A stretch of DNA of 64,000 bases from QYQD01 sp040755415 (GTDB lineage Bacteria > Desulfobacterota > QYQD01), in assembly GCA_040755415.1 (NCBI GenBank), contig JBFMAZ010000082.1, positions 62,001 to 126,000 on the forward strand, written 5' to 3'. This document shows, one piece after another, positions 34,001 through 41,455 of the stretch. The position numbers were made by a program, and so were the translations under genes. Each line of letters starts with the position of its first letter. Positions within the stretch are counted from its first letter, which is position 1. A model generated the notes under the pieces. It saw only the letters and a list, made by a program, of their open reading frames with translations, was not told the DNA's origin and made no database searches.

Positions 34001-34229
34001 TCAGTTCTTCAACGGCCTGATTGATCGCTTCTGCAGGAACTTGTGGATTTAGGGTCTTGAGAGCAGGTAGCAGCTTTCTACGTAGGATAATCTCACCACG
34101 GTGCTCACGGCCAAGGGTGCCGGTTCCGCCGTATGTCTCGTTGTAGCAGTTAAGCGTATCCCAATCCATTTCCCCAAAAAGGGAGACGGCAGGCTGCTCT
34201 ATTAGTTTATCTTCAGACAGATCAAGCAC
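31044..34229 (-). CDS. hsdR: Type I restriction enzyme, R subunit
   Basis: 1061 aa. N-terminal PD-(D/E)xK nuclease: D near LLGFVNGIPLVFIELKAAH (E-L-K). Translocase motor: Walker A WHTQGSGKSFSM (~residue 305), motif II VMTDEAHRSQYD, motif III GFTGTPL, with later motifs ending in QTIARANRVFPGK. The C-terminal helical region binds the methylase. It cuts unmodified DNA after ATP-driven translocation in complex with HsdM and HsdS, whose genes lie upstream on the same strand. A DUF3800 gene is inserted between hsdS and hsdR. No frame disruption is seen. Confidence 0.93.
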   Translation of the reverse strand: MLDLSEDKLIEQPAVSLFGEMDWDTLNCYNETYGGTGTLGREHRGEIILRRKLLPALKTLNPQVPAEAINQAVEELTRDHSAMSPVAANREVYKLLKDGYLVQVQTGKAGEIEDYTIRFIDWDNPNNNDFFLASQFWVTGEVYTRRTDLLGFVNGIPLVFIELKAAHKNLKNAYDDNLADYKTTIPQLFWYNAFIILSNGSQTSIGTITAEWEHFTEWKKINDEGETGRVSLETALRGTCEPARLLDIVENFLLFQEIQGGTIKLIARYHQYLGVHQAIRTVQNHRENRGRLGVFWHTQGSGKSFSMVFFSQKVLRKLPGNWTFVIITDRLELDEQIYKNFASTGAVTEKQARADSGEDLKQLLREDHRYIFTLIQKFHTERGGIYPKLSDRSDVIVMTDEAHRSQYDIFALNMRNALPYAAFIGFTGTPLIVGEEKTREVFGEYVSIYNFRQAIEDNATVPLYYENRIPELQLINENLDQDLARILEEAELNPDQEEKLQREFARDYHLITRDDRLEKIAADIVEHFLGRGFAGKAMVVSIDKATAVRMYDKVQKYWKAYLKKIQNQEYKKDRWEEEDLRRKIRFMQETDMAVVVSQSQNEVRQFEKLGLDILTHRKRMKNEQLDVKFKDSADPLRIVFLCAMWMTGFDAPACSTIYLDKPMRNHTLMQTIARANRVFPGKNNGLIVDYIGVFRNLEKALAIYGSGAGGRIQEGDRPIEFKEKLIEALAKTVEEAKTFCAGQGIKLAEIQSTRAAAFEKLALIEEAVEKLLATPANKDQFRALVNRINTLYKAILPDKAVNRFAADRALLIMLVEAIRRATGEGNGGDEEALDQVRREVEELLDQSIVAEGYVIPAPINSTGHLIDLNQIDFGSIESKILAGRRRIEAERLKNLLEQKLNYMVRLNKSRLDLLERLRKLIEEYNLGAHSTEAFFKKLIEFAKELSEEEQRSMREGLTEEELAIFDILTKPDTKLTAKEMKQVKIAAKDLLETLKREKLVLDWRKQAQNRAQVRVSIEEVLDDKLPDVYDKTMFSEKCHNVYQHIYDNYYGAGRSAYATAA

Positions 34230-34297
34230 TTGTGTGCTCCATCACCAACTGCTGATTAAGTTTCTACAAAATATCTTAAACTTTTCTCAAAAATTTC

Positions 34298-34386
34298 TTG
34301 ATTTTTTCCAAAAAAAGCCGATATTATATTTAACGGACTGGGAATTCTCGGTCGGCAACTGGCCTCGGTGAACACCGGGGCCTTTT
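34298..34386 (+). ncRNA. Candidate small RNA or orphan promoter-terminator unit
   Basis: Plus-strand promoter TTGATT (34298-34303), 18-nt spacer, TATTAT (34322-34327), followed after about 35 nt by a strong hairpin GGCCTCGGT-GAAC-ACCGGGGCC (34361-34382) and a short T run (TTTT). The implied transcript is about 50-55 nt, in the gap between DUF3800 and hsdR, divergent from hsdR. No match to a known RNA family is recognised. Confidence 0.35.
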
Positions 34387-34391
34387 GCTTT

Positions 34392-35132
34392 CTATGGAAA
34401 ACACTTAAGCCCCCATCCCTCTTTTTTCCCTTGGGCATTGCAATAAAACTTCTTTTCGATCACCTCATAGGCGCGATTTTCCTGATTCGGATTCAGAATT
34501 GCCCGGCCTATAGGCCGCGCTAATAGATCCGCCAACTGCAGGCCACTGGAATTAATTTTCTTGTCGGCAAAAACAATCTGAAAGGGCAACTCATTATGGA
34601 GATAGTTACTCCCATTACAAACACGCCGAAACTCCAGTTCCAAAGCGTCATCCTCCCTCCGGCCCCGTTTCTCGACCACCACATGGGTCGTCTTCGTTTT
34701 CTGTCCCTTGCTTTTCAGGAAAAGGAAAGCACGTTCTAGCCCAAATCCCAGGGCGATGTGATACGGATTGGCAGGATCGACATACTTCTTTTTCAGAGCC
34801 CTTTTTCTAATGACCGACGCGATCAATGTGAACGGCGCTTCTGCAATCAACCGCTTGAGGTCTTCCATGAATGGCTCCCTGATCTGCTCATTCAACAAAA
34901 TTGAGAACTCATTCTTTGCCTTCCGTATTTCATACTCGTGGAGAACCACCATATCATGGCCAAAATATTTGAATTTAAACTGCTGCAAGGCCGGTGTAAT
35001 TAACTGCGTATAGTCGTTTTTGTGGAAGATGCAAAAGGCCAGAACAAATACAGGATAATTTGGATCGATGGACTCCAGACCGTGATCACCGCTCTCATCT
35101 ACATAGATGATGTAGTCGCTATACCCCGGCAT
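34392..35132 (-). CDS. DUF3800 protein, inside the hsd operon
   Basis: 246 aa. Starts with the family signature YIIYVDESGDHG and ends with the characteristic LQLADLLARPIGR plus a C-terminal lysine/glycine-rich piece. DUF3800 proteins have an RNase H-like fold with acidic residues and recur next to defence genes, but their activity is not established to my knowledge. It lies 3 nt downstream of hsdS and about 160 nt upstream of hsdR, so it is likely co-transcribed with the restriction system. Confidence 0.82.
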   Translation of the reverse strand: MPGYSDYIIYVDESGDHGLESIDPNYPVFVLAFCIFHKNDYTQLITPALQQFKFKYFGHDMVVLHEYEIRKAKNEFSILLNEQIREPFMEDLKRLIAEAPFTLIASVIRKRALKKKYVDPANPYHIALGFGLERAFLFLKSKGQKTKTTHVVVEKRGRREDDALELEFRRVCNGSNYLHNELPFQIVFADKKINSSGLQLADLLARPIGRAILNPNQENRAYEVIEKKFYCNAQGKKEGWGLKCFP

Positions 35133-35135
35133 AGA

Positions 35136-36308
35136 TTAGATGATTCCTTGTCCTGTAGTGCTAATATCCAGCTCTCCAGAGATCAGCTTTGGCAGCAGCA
35201 GGTCACATGTGGCTCGAAGGTTCGCGTTTTTTTGATTGAGCAACCTCAGTGCTGAAAACATTGGGGTCACCACTAACTCGAACTTCTTAAGTGCGTAGCC
35301 CGGCGGCACGATGTAGGGTAACAGGTACGCTTGACTACGGCTCAGACCTGGAACGGCAGCGTCGCCGTTTATGAAGGGTTGATGTTGCAGGCTGAAATAA
35401 ACATACAGGAGAGGAAGTTCCGTGACAACATAAAACACTGTGTCAATTGGAACGAAGGCGGTATCCGACCAAAAAACAGAACCAACGTTGCCCTTCCGGC
35501 CTACGATGACGCCAGGCCCTTCAACAAGACGCGCATCATGATAGCCGACTATGCCGCTTGACCCAAAGACCGGGACTTTGCCCTCTCTGCGATCTGACTT
35601 TTTGAGGCCCTTCCCATATTTCAGTTCTACAACGTCGCATAGCCGCTTAACCTCCCACCCCTCCGGTATCGGGCCGAGGGAAGAGTCGATCATTTTGACC
35701 TTTTCGTGGCCGGGGAAACGGAATTTGACAAACCATTCGCGGTAGATGGCCTGGGCCATTTCTTCGAGGATTTTGATGCGCCGGGTGTTGTTTTCGATGA
35801 GGTCGTCGTAGGCGGATATAATTTCTACTATTCGATCCTGGATATCTCTTGGAGGGAGTTTTATCGGATACGAGATGAGTATCTGGGCATTTGCGTTCGG
35901 CTGAGCTGCGCCGCCCACATTTGTCATGATGAATTTCTTGTATAAATCAGATTCGACAACCAAACCGACGTAACGGGAATTTATACCTTCCTTTATCTTT
36001 AGGCGAACGAGGTAAGAAGCAAAAACCGAGTCCGGTGGATTCCTTATCCATTTGGCATAACCGGTGGTAGCTCCAGTGCGTGCAACGACTATATCACCTT
36101 CCTCCAATTTATATTTAACTTTCTTCTTTTCGTCGATTTGGCAATGTGGAACAGCACTCCAGTCAATTAGTTGCGGCACTATATCTGTTATGCGCAAAAA
36201 CCTTGGGCCTATGTCTTCGTCTTTTGCACTAGCTGTATAGCCGTATTGAACAACGTCGCAAATTTCCCGAAGCGGCAATTCTTTCCAGGTTGCCACCATC
36301 TCTTCCAT
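35136..36308 (-). CDS. hsdS: Type I restriction enzyme, specificity subunit
   Basis: 390 aa, a usual length, with two target-recognition domains. The first begins WKELPLREICDVVQYGYT; the second begins IPEGWEVKRLCDVVELKYGKGL. Each is followed by a helical spacer (IVEIISAYDDLIENNTRRIKILEE, and the final NANLRATCDLLLPKLISGE). The two domains set the two halves of the recognition site, which cannot be predicted here. Starts one base into the hsdM stop (TAATG). Confidence 0.9.
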   Translation of the reverse strand: MEEMVATWKELPLREICDVVQYGYTASAKDEDIGPRFLRITDIVPQLIDWSAVPHCQIDEKKKVKYKLEEGDIVVARTGATTGYAKWIRNPPDSVFASYLVRLKIKEGINSRYVGLVVESDLYKKFIMTNVGGAAQPNANAQILISYPIKLPPRDIQDRIVEIISAYDDLIENNTRRIKILEEMAQAIYREWFVKFRFPGHEKVKMIDSSLGPIPEGWEVKRLCDVVELKYGKGLKKSDRREGKVPVFGSSGIVGYHDARLVEGPGVIVGRKGNVGSVFWSDTAFVPIDTVFYVVTELPLLYVYFSLQHQPFINGDAAVPGLSRSQAYLLPYIVPPGYALKKFELVVTPMFSALRLLNQKNANLRATCDLLLPKLISGELDISTTGQGII

Positions 36309-37903
36309 TATGGTGCGCCCTCCAGAAGCTGTCCGATATTTTGATCGATTCGGTCTTCGAGTTCGCGAGCTTCTATGTTCAATTGTGTTAACTCTTCGTG
36401 TAGCTCTTCTAATCTTTCAGCAAAATCGAAATCTGGTGGCGTTCCTTCTTCGACACCTACATACCGCCCCGGATTGAGGCTCCAGCCTTGCTGTTCGATT
36501 TCTTTGAGCGTGGCGACCTTGCATAGTCCTGCGACATCGGTGTATTTGAGGCCGGGGAATTTTTCTTCCAGCATCTTGCGGCTGTCTTGGTTGAATTCGG
36601 GCTTTTCTCCACGATAGAGGCGCACGATGCTGCCCAGGAATTCGATCTGTGCCGGGGTGAAGTCGCGGTGGGCGCGGTCGATCTGGTTGTAGATATGGCG
36701 GGCATCGAGGAAGAGAACCTTGTCCTTGCGCTCTTTTGGCTTGCCCTTGTCAAAGAACCAAAGGGTGCACGGCAGGGTGACGATGTAGAAGAAGTTGGAG
36801 CCAATGGCGACCATCACATCTACTGCACCGCTTTGGATCAGTGCTTTTCGGATTTCCAGCTCAGAGGCGCGGGCATCGGAGGCGGAGTTGGCCATGACGA
36901 AACCAGCCCGGCCTTTGTCGTTCAGGGCGCTGTAGAATAGCTGAATCCATAGGTAGTTGGCGTTATCCACCCGCAGCATGCCGAAGGGAAATCGCTTATC
37001 GCCCTTGATACGGTCTTTGTCCACGTTGTTCACGTTGAACGGTGGATTGGCCATGACAAAGTCGAACTTGCCGAGGGATTCGTGCAGGTCATCGTAATAG
37101 CTGTTACCTTGGCGAATGTCGCCGGAGAGGCCATGCACGGCGAGGTTCATCTTGCACAGGCGGACGGTATCCAGCGTTTTCTCTTCGCCATAGATGCTGA
37201 TTTCCTCGGAGACGGATTTATGGTGGTTCTGCACAAAGGCGGCGCTTTGCACAAACATGCCGCCCGAGCCGCAAGCCGGGTCGAAGATGCGGCCGTGGAG
37301 CGGCTCGATAATTTCTACGATCAGCTTGACCAGGGCCGTGGGGGTGAAAAACTCGCCGCCCTTCTGCCCCTCCACTCTGGCGAACTTGCCAAGGAAGTAC
37401 TCGTAAATCTTGCCGAAGGCATCGCCCTCAATATCCATGGGGATGGAGTTGAAGTTTTTGAGCAGAGAGGCCAGCGCCTGGTTTTGCAGCCGGTGGTAAG
37501 TCTTGGGCAATATGTCCTTGAGCTCTTCGTTTTCCCGCTCGATGGCCTTCATGGCCTCATTGACGTTGGCGCCGAGATTGGCGCCCTCAGGCAAGTTGAG
37601 CAGCGTGGAATAGCGGGCTTCTTCCGGCAGGTACAGTACCCCGCGGGCGTGGTAGTCCACCTTGCCGACACTCCGGCGGCGGCTTGTGCCCTGGCTCTTT
37701 TCCAGCTCGGCTTTGGCGGCGGTGAACTTGACGTCCGCATAGCGGAGAAAGATCAGACCCAGGACGGGCCGGGAATATTCCTGCGAGGTCAGATCGGAAT
37801 TGGCCCGTAGCTCATCGGCTGCGGCCCAGAGGCGGGATTCAAGCTCTTGGGAACGAAGCTCGTTATTCTGTAATCTGCCTGTCCGGTTCTGTTCGTTGGC
37901 CAT
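36308..37903 (-). CDS. hsdM: Type I restriction enzyme, methylase subunit
   Basis: 531 aa N6-adenine methyltransferase. N-terminal helical HsdM_N region (ELESRLWAAADELRANSDL), SAM-binding motif I FDPACGSGGMFVQSA (~residue 195) and catalytic motif IV VMANPPFN (NPPF). A C-terminal coiled-coil tail follows. Methylates host sites with HsdS. First gene of the hsdM-hsdS-DUF3800-hsdR operon; upstream of it lie a MITE and several gene fragments. Confidence 0.93.
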   Translation of the reverse strand: MANEQNRTGRLQNNELRSQELESRLWAAADELRANSDLTSQEYSRPVLGLIFLRYADVKFTAAKAELEKSQGTSRRRSVGKVDYHARGVLYLPEEARYSTLLNLPEGANLGANVNEAMKAIERENEELKDILPKTYHRLQNQALASLLKNFNSIPMDIEGDAFGKIYEYFLGKFARVEGQKGGEFFTPTALVKLIVEIIEPLHGRIFDPACGSGGMFVQSAAFVQNHHKSVSEEISIYGEEKTLDTVRLCKMNLAVHGLSGDIRQGNSYYDDLHESLGKFDFVMANPPFNVNNVDKDRIKGDKRFPFGMLRVDNANYLWIQLFYSALNDKGRAGFVMANSASDARASELEIRKALIQSGAVDVMVAIGSNFFYIVTLPCTLWFFDKGKPKERKDKVLFLDARHIYNQIDRAHRDFTPAQIEFLGSIVRLYRGEKPEFNQDSRKMLEEKFPGLKYTDVAGLCKVATLKEIEQQGWSLNPGRYVGVEEGTPPDFDFAERLEELHEELTQLNIEARELEDRIDQNIGQLLEGAP

Positions 37904-37939
37904 CTACGTTATCTGCTCTTAGAAGGGCGTTTCCCCCCT

Positions 37940-38244
37940 TGTTTAAAGGCTCCTCATGAGAATCTGTGCCACAAATAGTTCTCTGAATGACAATAATATT
38001 AGTAGAAACAATGTGTTAGAAACCATTCCCCTAAAAGTAAATGGTGAGGTTGTGACCGACATCTATTTCAACTCCGGATTCGACAGTGCTTTGATCTCGA
38101 CCGGAAAGGCTAATATCAATATTTTTAGCCGTAGAATATAAGTTTCTTACAACGAAAACCGTACTCACAGAACCTTTTTCATGGCCCTCGAAAGGTAGAC
38201 CGATGAAAATGTCAGCACAGATTCTTATGAGGAGCCTGTTTAAA
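37940..38244. mobile_element. Complete ISL3-like MITE with 8-bp target duplications
   Basis: Direct repeats TGTTTAAA at 37940-37947 and 38237-38244 flank a 289-bp element (37948-38236). Its ends form a 22-bp terminal inverted repeat with one mismatch, starting GGCTCCTCAT and ending CTGTGC. No transposase is encoded; the only plus-strand ORF is a 61-codon frame with no recognisable family. GG-starting ends and 8-bp AT-rich duplications fit the ISL3 family. Confidence 0.85.
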
Positions 38245-38280
38245 AACCTATGTTCCTTTTTGGTTTTTCAGGTGAAGCCA

Positions 38281-38394
38281 TTAATCTGCAATGAGTCGCC
38301 CAAAATCATGCAGTTCTACCAGCCCACGTTGTGCTGGTAAAACTGGAGCCGCTCTTTTGAATTCTCTGTCATAGGATCTACGCTTTTTGATCAT
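38281..38394 (-). pseudogene. Transposase orfA fragment (IS3-like N-terminus)
   Basis: From ATG 38394 the frame reads MIKKRRSYDREFKRAA, the typical beginning of IS3/IS911 OrfA, then loses similarity and stops at 38281. Its ATG overlaps the stop of the type III methylase stub by 4 bp (ATGA). Too short to function. Confidence 0.5.
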
Positions 38395-38615
38395 AAACAC
38401 ACCCCTTGGCTATTATAGCTGGTGTGCTCGGCCTTCCCCGCCCATTGCAGCTGTGGGTCAAGGTGCGGGTCGTAGGCGTAGGTTTTCTTCGCCCCCGCGT
38501 CCGGGTCCGTGTCCGGCGTCACCAGCCCGACGGGCGGGTTGTTCACCCGAACCTTGCCTTTGTGCTCGTAGGACTCAATCGGACGTTTAGGATCGGCCTT
38601 CTTTTTCCTTACCAT
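38391..38615 (-). pseudogene. Type III-like DNA methyltransferase N-terminal stub
   Basis: 74 codons. The start MVRKKKADPKRPIESYEHKG and the segment VNNPPVGLVTPDTDP then KTYAYDPHLDPQLQWAGKAE match the conserved N-terminus of a Mod-type site-specific methyltransferase family. The catalytic domain with its NPPY-type and SAM motifs is absent. Similarity ends at AEHTS and the frame stops shortly after. Confidence 0.7.
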
Positions 38616-38628
38616 AATTCCTGCCTCA

Positions 38629-38742
38629 TCAAAGATAGTTTATTATCCAACTGTGCCCCTTATGGACGGACTTCTCCCGACTGGCTTCTGCCGAGATCGC
38701 CTGAATCGGTAAGAAGTCTTCTATCAATCTGCGGTCGTTCAT
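38629..38742 (-). pseudogene. DUF1156 methylase N-terminal stub, copy 1
   Basis: 37 codons from ATG 38742: NDRRLIEDFLPIQAISAEA then SREKSVHKGH, the conserved opening of DUF1156 DNA methylases, normally around 900 residues and found in defence loci. It stops after 37 residues. Its ATG overlaps the TGA of the HEPN gene (ATGA), the same junction as copy 2 at 40682. Confidence 0.7.
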
Positions 38743-39410
38743 CTTCGCCCCTTCGTTACGATTTGGGAAGATATTGTCGACAATATCTCACCGTATAGTT
38801 CAAATACCGATCCAAAGGTTGATGCACCAGATGCGGTTGACAATCCCGTTGGTGGAGATGTAAAAAGTAGAGCACCTGGCACGATTAACTTCTGGGCACC
38901 TTTAGCTTTGCGTATCATGTCCTTATATTGCTTGGCAGCATGTTGAGAATAATGTACGCAACGGTTTCGGATTATTCGCATGTTCTTTAAATCATTTGCT
39001 GCTGAACTCAAGGCAGATTCAAATGGCTCGCCTTCTCTGAAAAACACCCTTGCCCTTTCACGGACTGAGTTGTGGTCTGCCCAATCAGTATATTTCCGTG
39101 ATCCTCGAAGAAGGTCATGGACCGTATCCGAGTCCACAACAAGTACTCGATTCCGCTTCCTGAAATCCCCAAGGGTAGCGTCAACGACCAAAACTTCAAA
39201 GGAACTCTCCAGAAATTCTTCCCAAGCTGTAAATAGAATGACAAACGACATTTCGCAAAGTCTTTCCCGTTGAGTTCTGCCCATAGGGACGCTTTTATTG
39301 CCCTGCCTTCTGTGCATATTTGGCAATGACAAAACGAAAGATTCTTGAGCACTACGCACCCGTTCAAAACCGGTCCGAATACGTACAAGCTTTGGAGATA
39401 CAGATGCCAT
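38739..39410 (-). CDS. HEPN-domain protein, probable nuclease (MAE_28990-like)
   Basis: 223 aa, mostly helical. The HEPN ribonuclease motif R-x4-H appears as RNRCVH in NMRIIRNRCVHYSQH (~residue 150). The N-terminal half (MSFVILFTAWEEFLESSFEVLV) resembles the MAE_28990/MAE_18760-type HEPN families. HEPN proteins are commonly RNases acting as toxins or defence effectors. The gene follows a DUF262 gene by 3 nt on the same strand, an arrangement I recall for this HEPN type, so a two-gene defence module is likely. Confidence 0.72.
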   Translation of the reverse strand: MASVSPKLVRIRTGFERVRSAQESFVLSLPNMHRRQGNKSVPMGRTQRERLCEMSFVILFTAWEEFLESSFEVLVVDATLGDFRKRNRVLVVDSDTVHDLLRGSRKYTDWADHNSVRERARVFFREGEPFESALSSAANDLKNMRIIRNRCVHYSQHAAKQYKDMIRKAKGAQKLIVPGALLFTSPPTGLSTASGASTFGSVFELYGEILSTISSQIVTKGRR

Positions 39411-39413
39411 AGC

Positions 39414-40490
39414 CTACTCCTTGCTTGAGAGCGCCTTTTGAATGTATTCCAGAATCATCTTAACTCTTGTGATTCTCTGATCCCGGTCTCCGGTCGCCTT
39501 TTGGCTTGCAGCGATGAATTTCTGGACATCCTTGTCCTTGTCTAGTGAAGAGCTTTTGTACTTTCGACTCAAGTTTATTAATGAATCCTTGATACCTTGG
39601 AGCATAGTCGGCGAGAGTTGGCGGTGCTGTCCTCCTGTGCTGAAATCAGGAGTATTGGGTATCCCATACATTATATGGTAAAAGGCGCAAAACAAAGAGT
39701 AGAACAGAACTCGTCGCCCAAAGATCGTGTCCCGAAGCGTGTCCCCAAAGCAAGTGGCCAAGGTATCAATGACTGATTTGAATTCCTTCACCACGCGCTG
39801 CTTTTCAGGAAAATCGTCATCTTTACTCTCGTATAATTCGTTGATTTTAGCTCGACGATGCTGAATACCAGTCAACATAACGACAAGAAACTCAGTTGTC
39901 AGTTCGGCCTCGGCCATGCGCATGATTTGTCGATCCAATAAAATGTGATTCTGGCGCCAGAATTCTAAATGGTCATATCCCAAACGGTAGACCGTCTGCT
40001 TGAATTCGCCAAAATATGCGGCGTTCAAAAGTTCTTGGGCAGTGAGCTTCTGTGCGTAAGTGTTCAGCCGCGCGAAGATGTCAAGTACGTCTGAATCAGA
40101 GACTTCTTCGAGAAGGACAACTGAAAACTCATAGTTCAGAAATCGCTGTTGAGCGTCTTGTGGCAATTGACTGAATTTCTTGCCGCCGAAGGATGGACTC
40201 TGTGATTTCACTACTGGGAACTCGTCTTTTGCATAGGCAATTACTGCCCGAAGACGTTGCTGGCCGTCGACAACTTCGCGAATGGTCTTTCGCTGCTTTG
40301 GATCAACATTTTGCCGCACGAAAATAATCGGAATGGGTAAGCCGCGCAGTATCGTATCGATCAGATGAGATTTTGCTTTTGGCGACCAGACGTCCCGCCT
40401 CTGAAATCTGGGCTGTAAGACAAGCTCTTTTCGCTCGTCCCACGACAAAAAATCATTCACGCTGTAGCCGCGTGGTTTATGGGTGCTCAT
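39414..40490 (-). CDS. DUF262 (ParB/Srx-like) protein
   Basis: 358 aa with AGGAGG upstream of the ATG. N-terminal DUF262 domain: LQPRFQRRDVWSPKAKSHLIDT, LRGLPIPIIFVR and the diagnostic VVDGQQRLRA (DGQQR, ~residue 73). DUF262 occurs in GmrSD and SspE defence proteins where it binds and hydrolyses nucleotides. The C-terminal half lacks the HNH-like DUF1524 nuclease of GmrSD, so the separately encoded HEPN protein next door may supply the effector. Confidence 0.82.
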   Translation of the reverse strand: MSTHKPRGYSVNDFLSWDERKELVLQPRFQRRDVWSPKAKSHLIDTILRGLPIPIIFVRQNVDPKQRKTIREVVDGQQRLRAVIAYAKDEFPVVKSQSPSFGGKKFSQLPQDAQQRFLNYEFSVVLLEEVSDSDVLDIFARLNTYAQKLTAQELLNAAYFGEFKQTVYRLGYDHLEFWRQNHILLDRQIMRMAEAELTTEFLVVMLTGIQHRRAKINELYESKDDDFPEKQRVVKEFKSVIDTLATCFGDTLRDTIFGRRVLFYSLFCAFYHIMYGIPNTPDFSTGGQHRQLSPTMLQGIKDSLINLSRKYKSSSLDKDKDVQKFIAASQKATGDRDQRITRVKMILEYIQKALSSKE

Positions 40491-40513
40491 GTGTATTTCC
40501 TCCTTCGGCTATT

Positions 40514-40682
40514 TCAGTAGTTCTTTGCCGCTCCATCCACCGCCTCAGCCGAGATTTCGTAAAACCTCGCAGCCACGATCCCTGCCTGCGCCGTCTTCCT
40601 CGTCACGGCAAGCAGGCATGTTGGCGCTGACCGCCCGGATGGGCAGGAAGTCTTCGATTAATCTGCGGTCTTCACTGCTCAT
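40514..40682 (-). pseudogene. DUF1156 methylase N-terminal stub, copy 2, joined to a C-terminal tail
   Basis: From ATG 40682: SSEDRRLIEDFLPIRAVSA, then similarity is lost and this frame stops at 40545. Overlapping in another frame, 40582-40514 reads GIVAARFYEISAEAVDGAAK and stops; the same tail recurs at 41956-42144 and 46469-46560. The ATG overlaps the DUF1828 stop by 4 bp (ATGA). Reads as a deletion junction between the start of one gene and the end of another. Confidence 0.65.
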
Positions 40683-41452
40683 GCTATAGACTCTTCTATA
40701 TACCGTTTGATGCGTTCACGATTGGTGCCCAAGCTGGAAAATTGCTTTTCACAGACGTCGCTGAATCGGGCAAGGACTTTGCGATTAATTTGCTCCTGGT
40801 CCTCAAATATGGCAAGGGAGCGAAAAGTCAAACCCCATCTTTCATGCTGAAGCAGAGTTATCATTGCATCCCTTGTTTTATCATCGTTTGGGAGTGCCTG
40901 AATGTAAAGTGGCTTGGGCATGCCGTTTATCCGGCAATCGATCAGGTACTTTCCTTCTGGATCATGCTGCGGGTCATGCCAGTCAAATTCCCGGCGGTTT
41001 TGCGGGACTGCTTCTTCCATAAACGCCCGGAAATCCTCCATGAAAGTTGAACGCACCCGCTCCCGTGAAAGATAAGTAACATCGGTAATCCTAAGCAGTG
41101 CCTGAACAAAGCTGTACAGGGCATCACCATAACGATCATCCCGAATTGGGATAATAATCTCTCCTTCTCGGTCCTGGACACTGAACACAGACAGTGTACT
41201 TGTAATAATTTTCTGTCTTGTGCCCCGCTGCAAATCCTTCTCATCAAGGTCATAGGTCAGGTGCATATAGGTGTGGCCTTCGTCTGAGAGTACCCAGCCA
41301 CCATTTTCTCTTTTCAAGACAATCGAGAGATGGTCGCCGTCCTCGAACATGAAAGGAGTGAAAACCCGATAGCGATCTACTCCCTCAGACGTAAGCCTTA
41401 GTTTCTGGCATACTTTCTCCCGGAAATCCTGTTCAATGGTGTCTATAGTCAT
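40679..41452 (-). CDS. DUF1828 protein
   Basis: 257 aa. N-terminal DUF1828-like region: FTPFMFEDGDHLSIVLKR, GGWVLSDEGHTYMHLTYDL. The C-terminal half (YIQALPNDDKTRDAMITLL...LAIFEDQEQINRKVLARFSD) resembles the unnamed domain that often accompanies it. Function not established; such genes occur in mobile and defence loci. It starts 3 nt after the stop of the frameshifted gene 41456-41937, so the pair formed an operon. Confidence 0.7.
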   Translation of the reverse strand: MTIDTIEQDFREKVCQKLRLTSEGVDRYRVFTPFMFEDGDHLSIVLKRENGGWVLSDEGHTYMHLTYDLDEKDLQRGTRQKIITSTLSVFSVQDREGEIIIPIRDDRYGDALYSFVQALLRITDVTYLSRERVRSTFMEDFRAFMEEAVPQNRREFDWHDPQHDPEGKYLIDCRINGMPKPLYIQALPNDDKTRDAMITLLQHERWGLTFRSLAIFEDQEQINRKVLARFSDVCEKQFSSLGTNRERIKRYIEESIA

Positions 41453-41455
41453 GTC

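Noticed and set aside
37082..37810. 242-codon plus-strand ORF opposite hsdM
   Set aside because: Antisense shadow of hsdM.
37956..38141. 61-codon ORF inside the MITE
   Set aside because: Starts within the terminal inverted repeat and shows no transposase or other family features.
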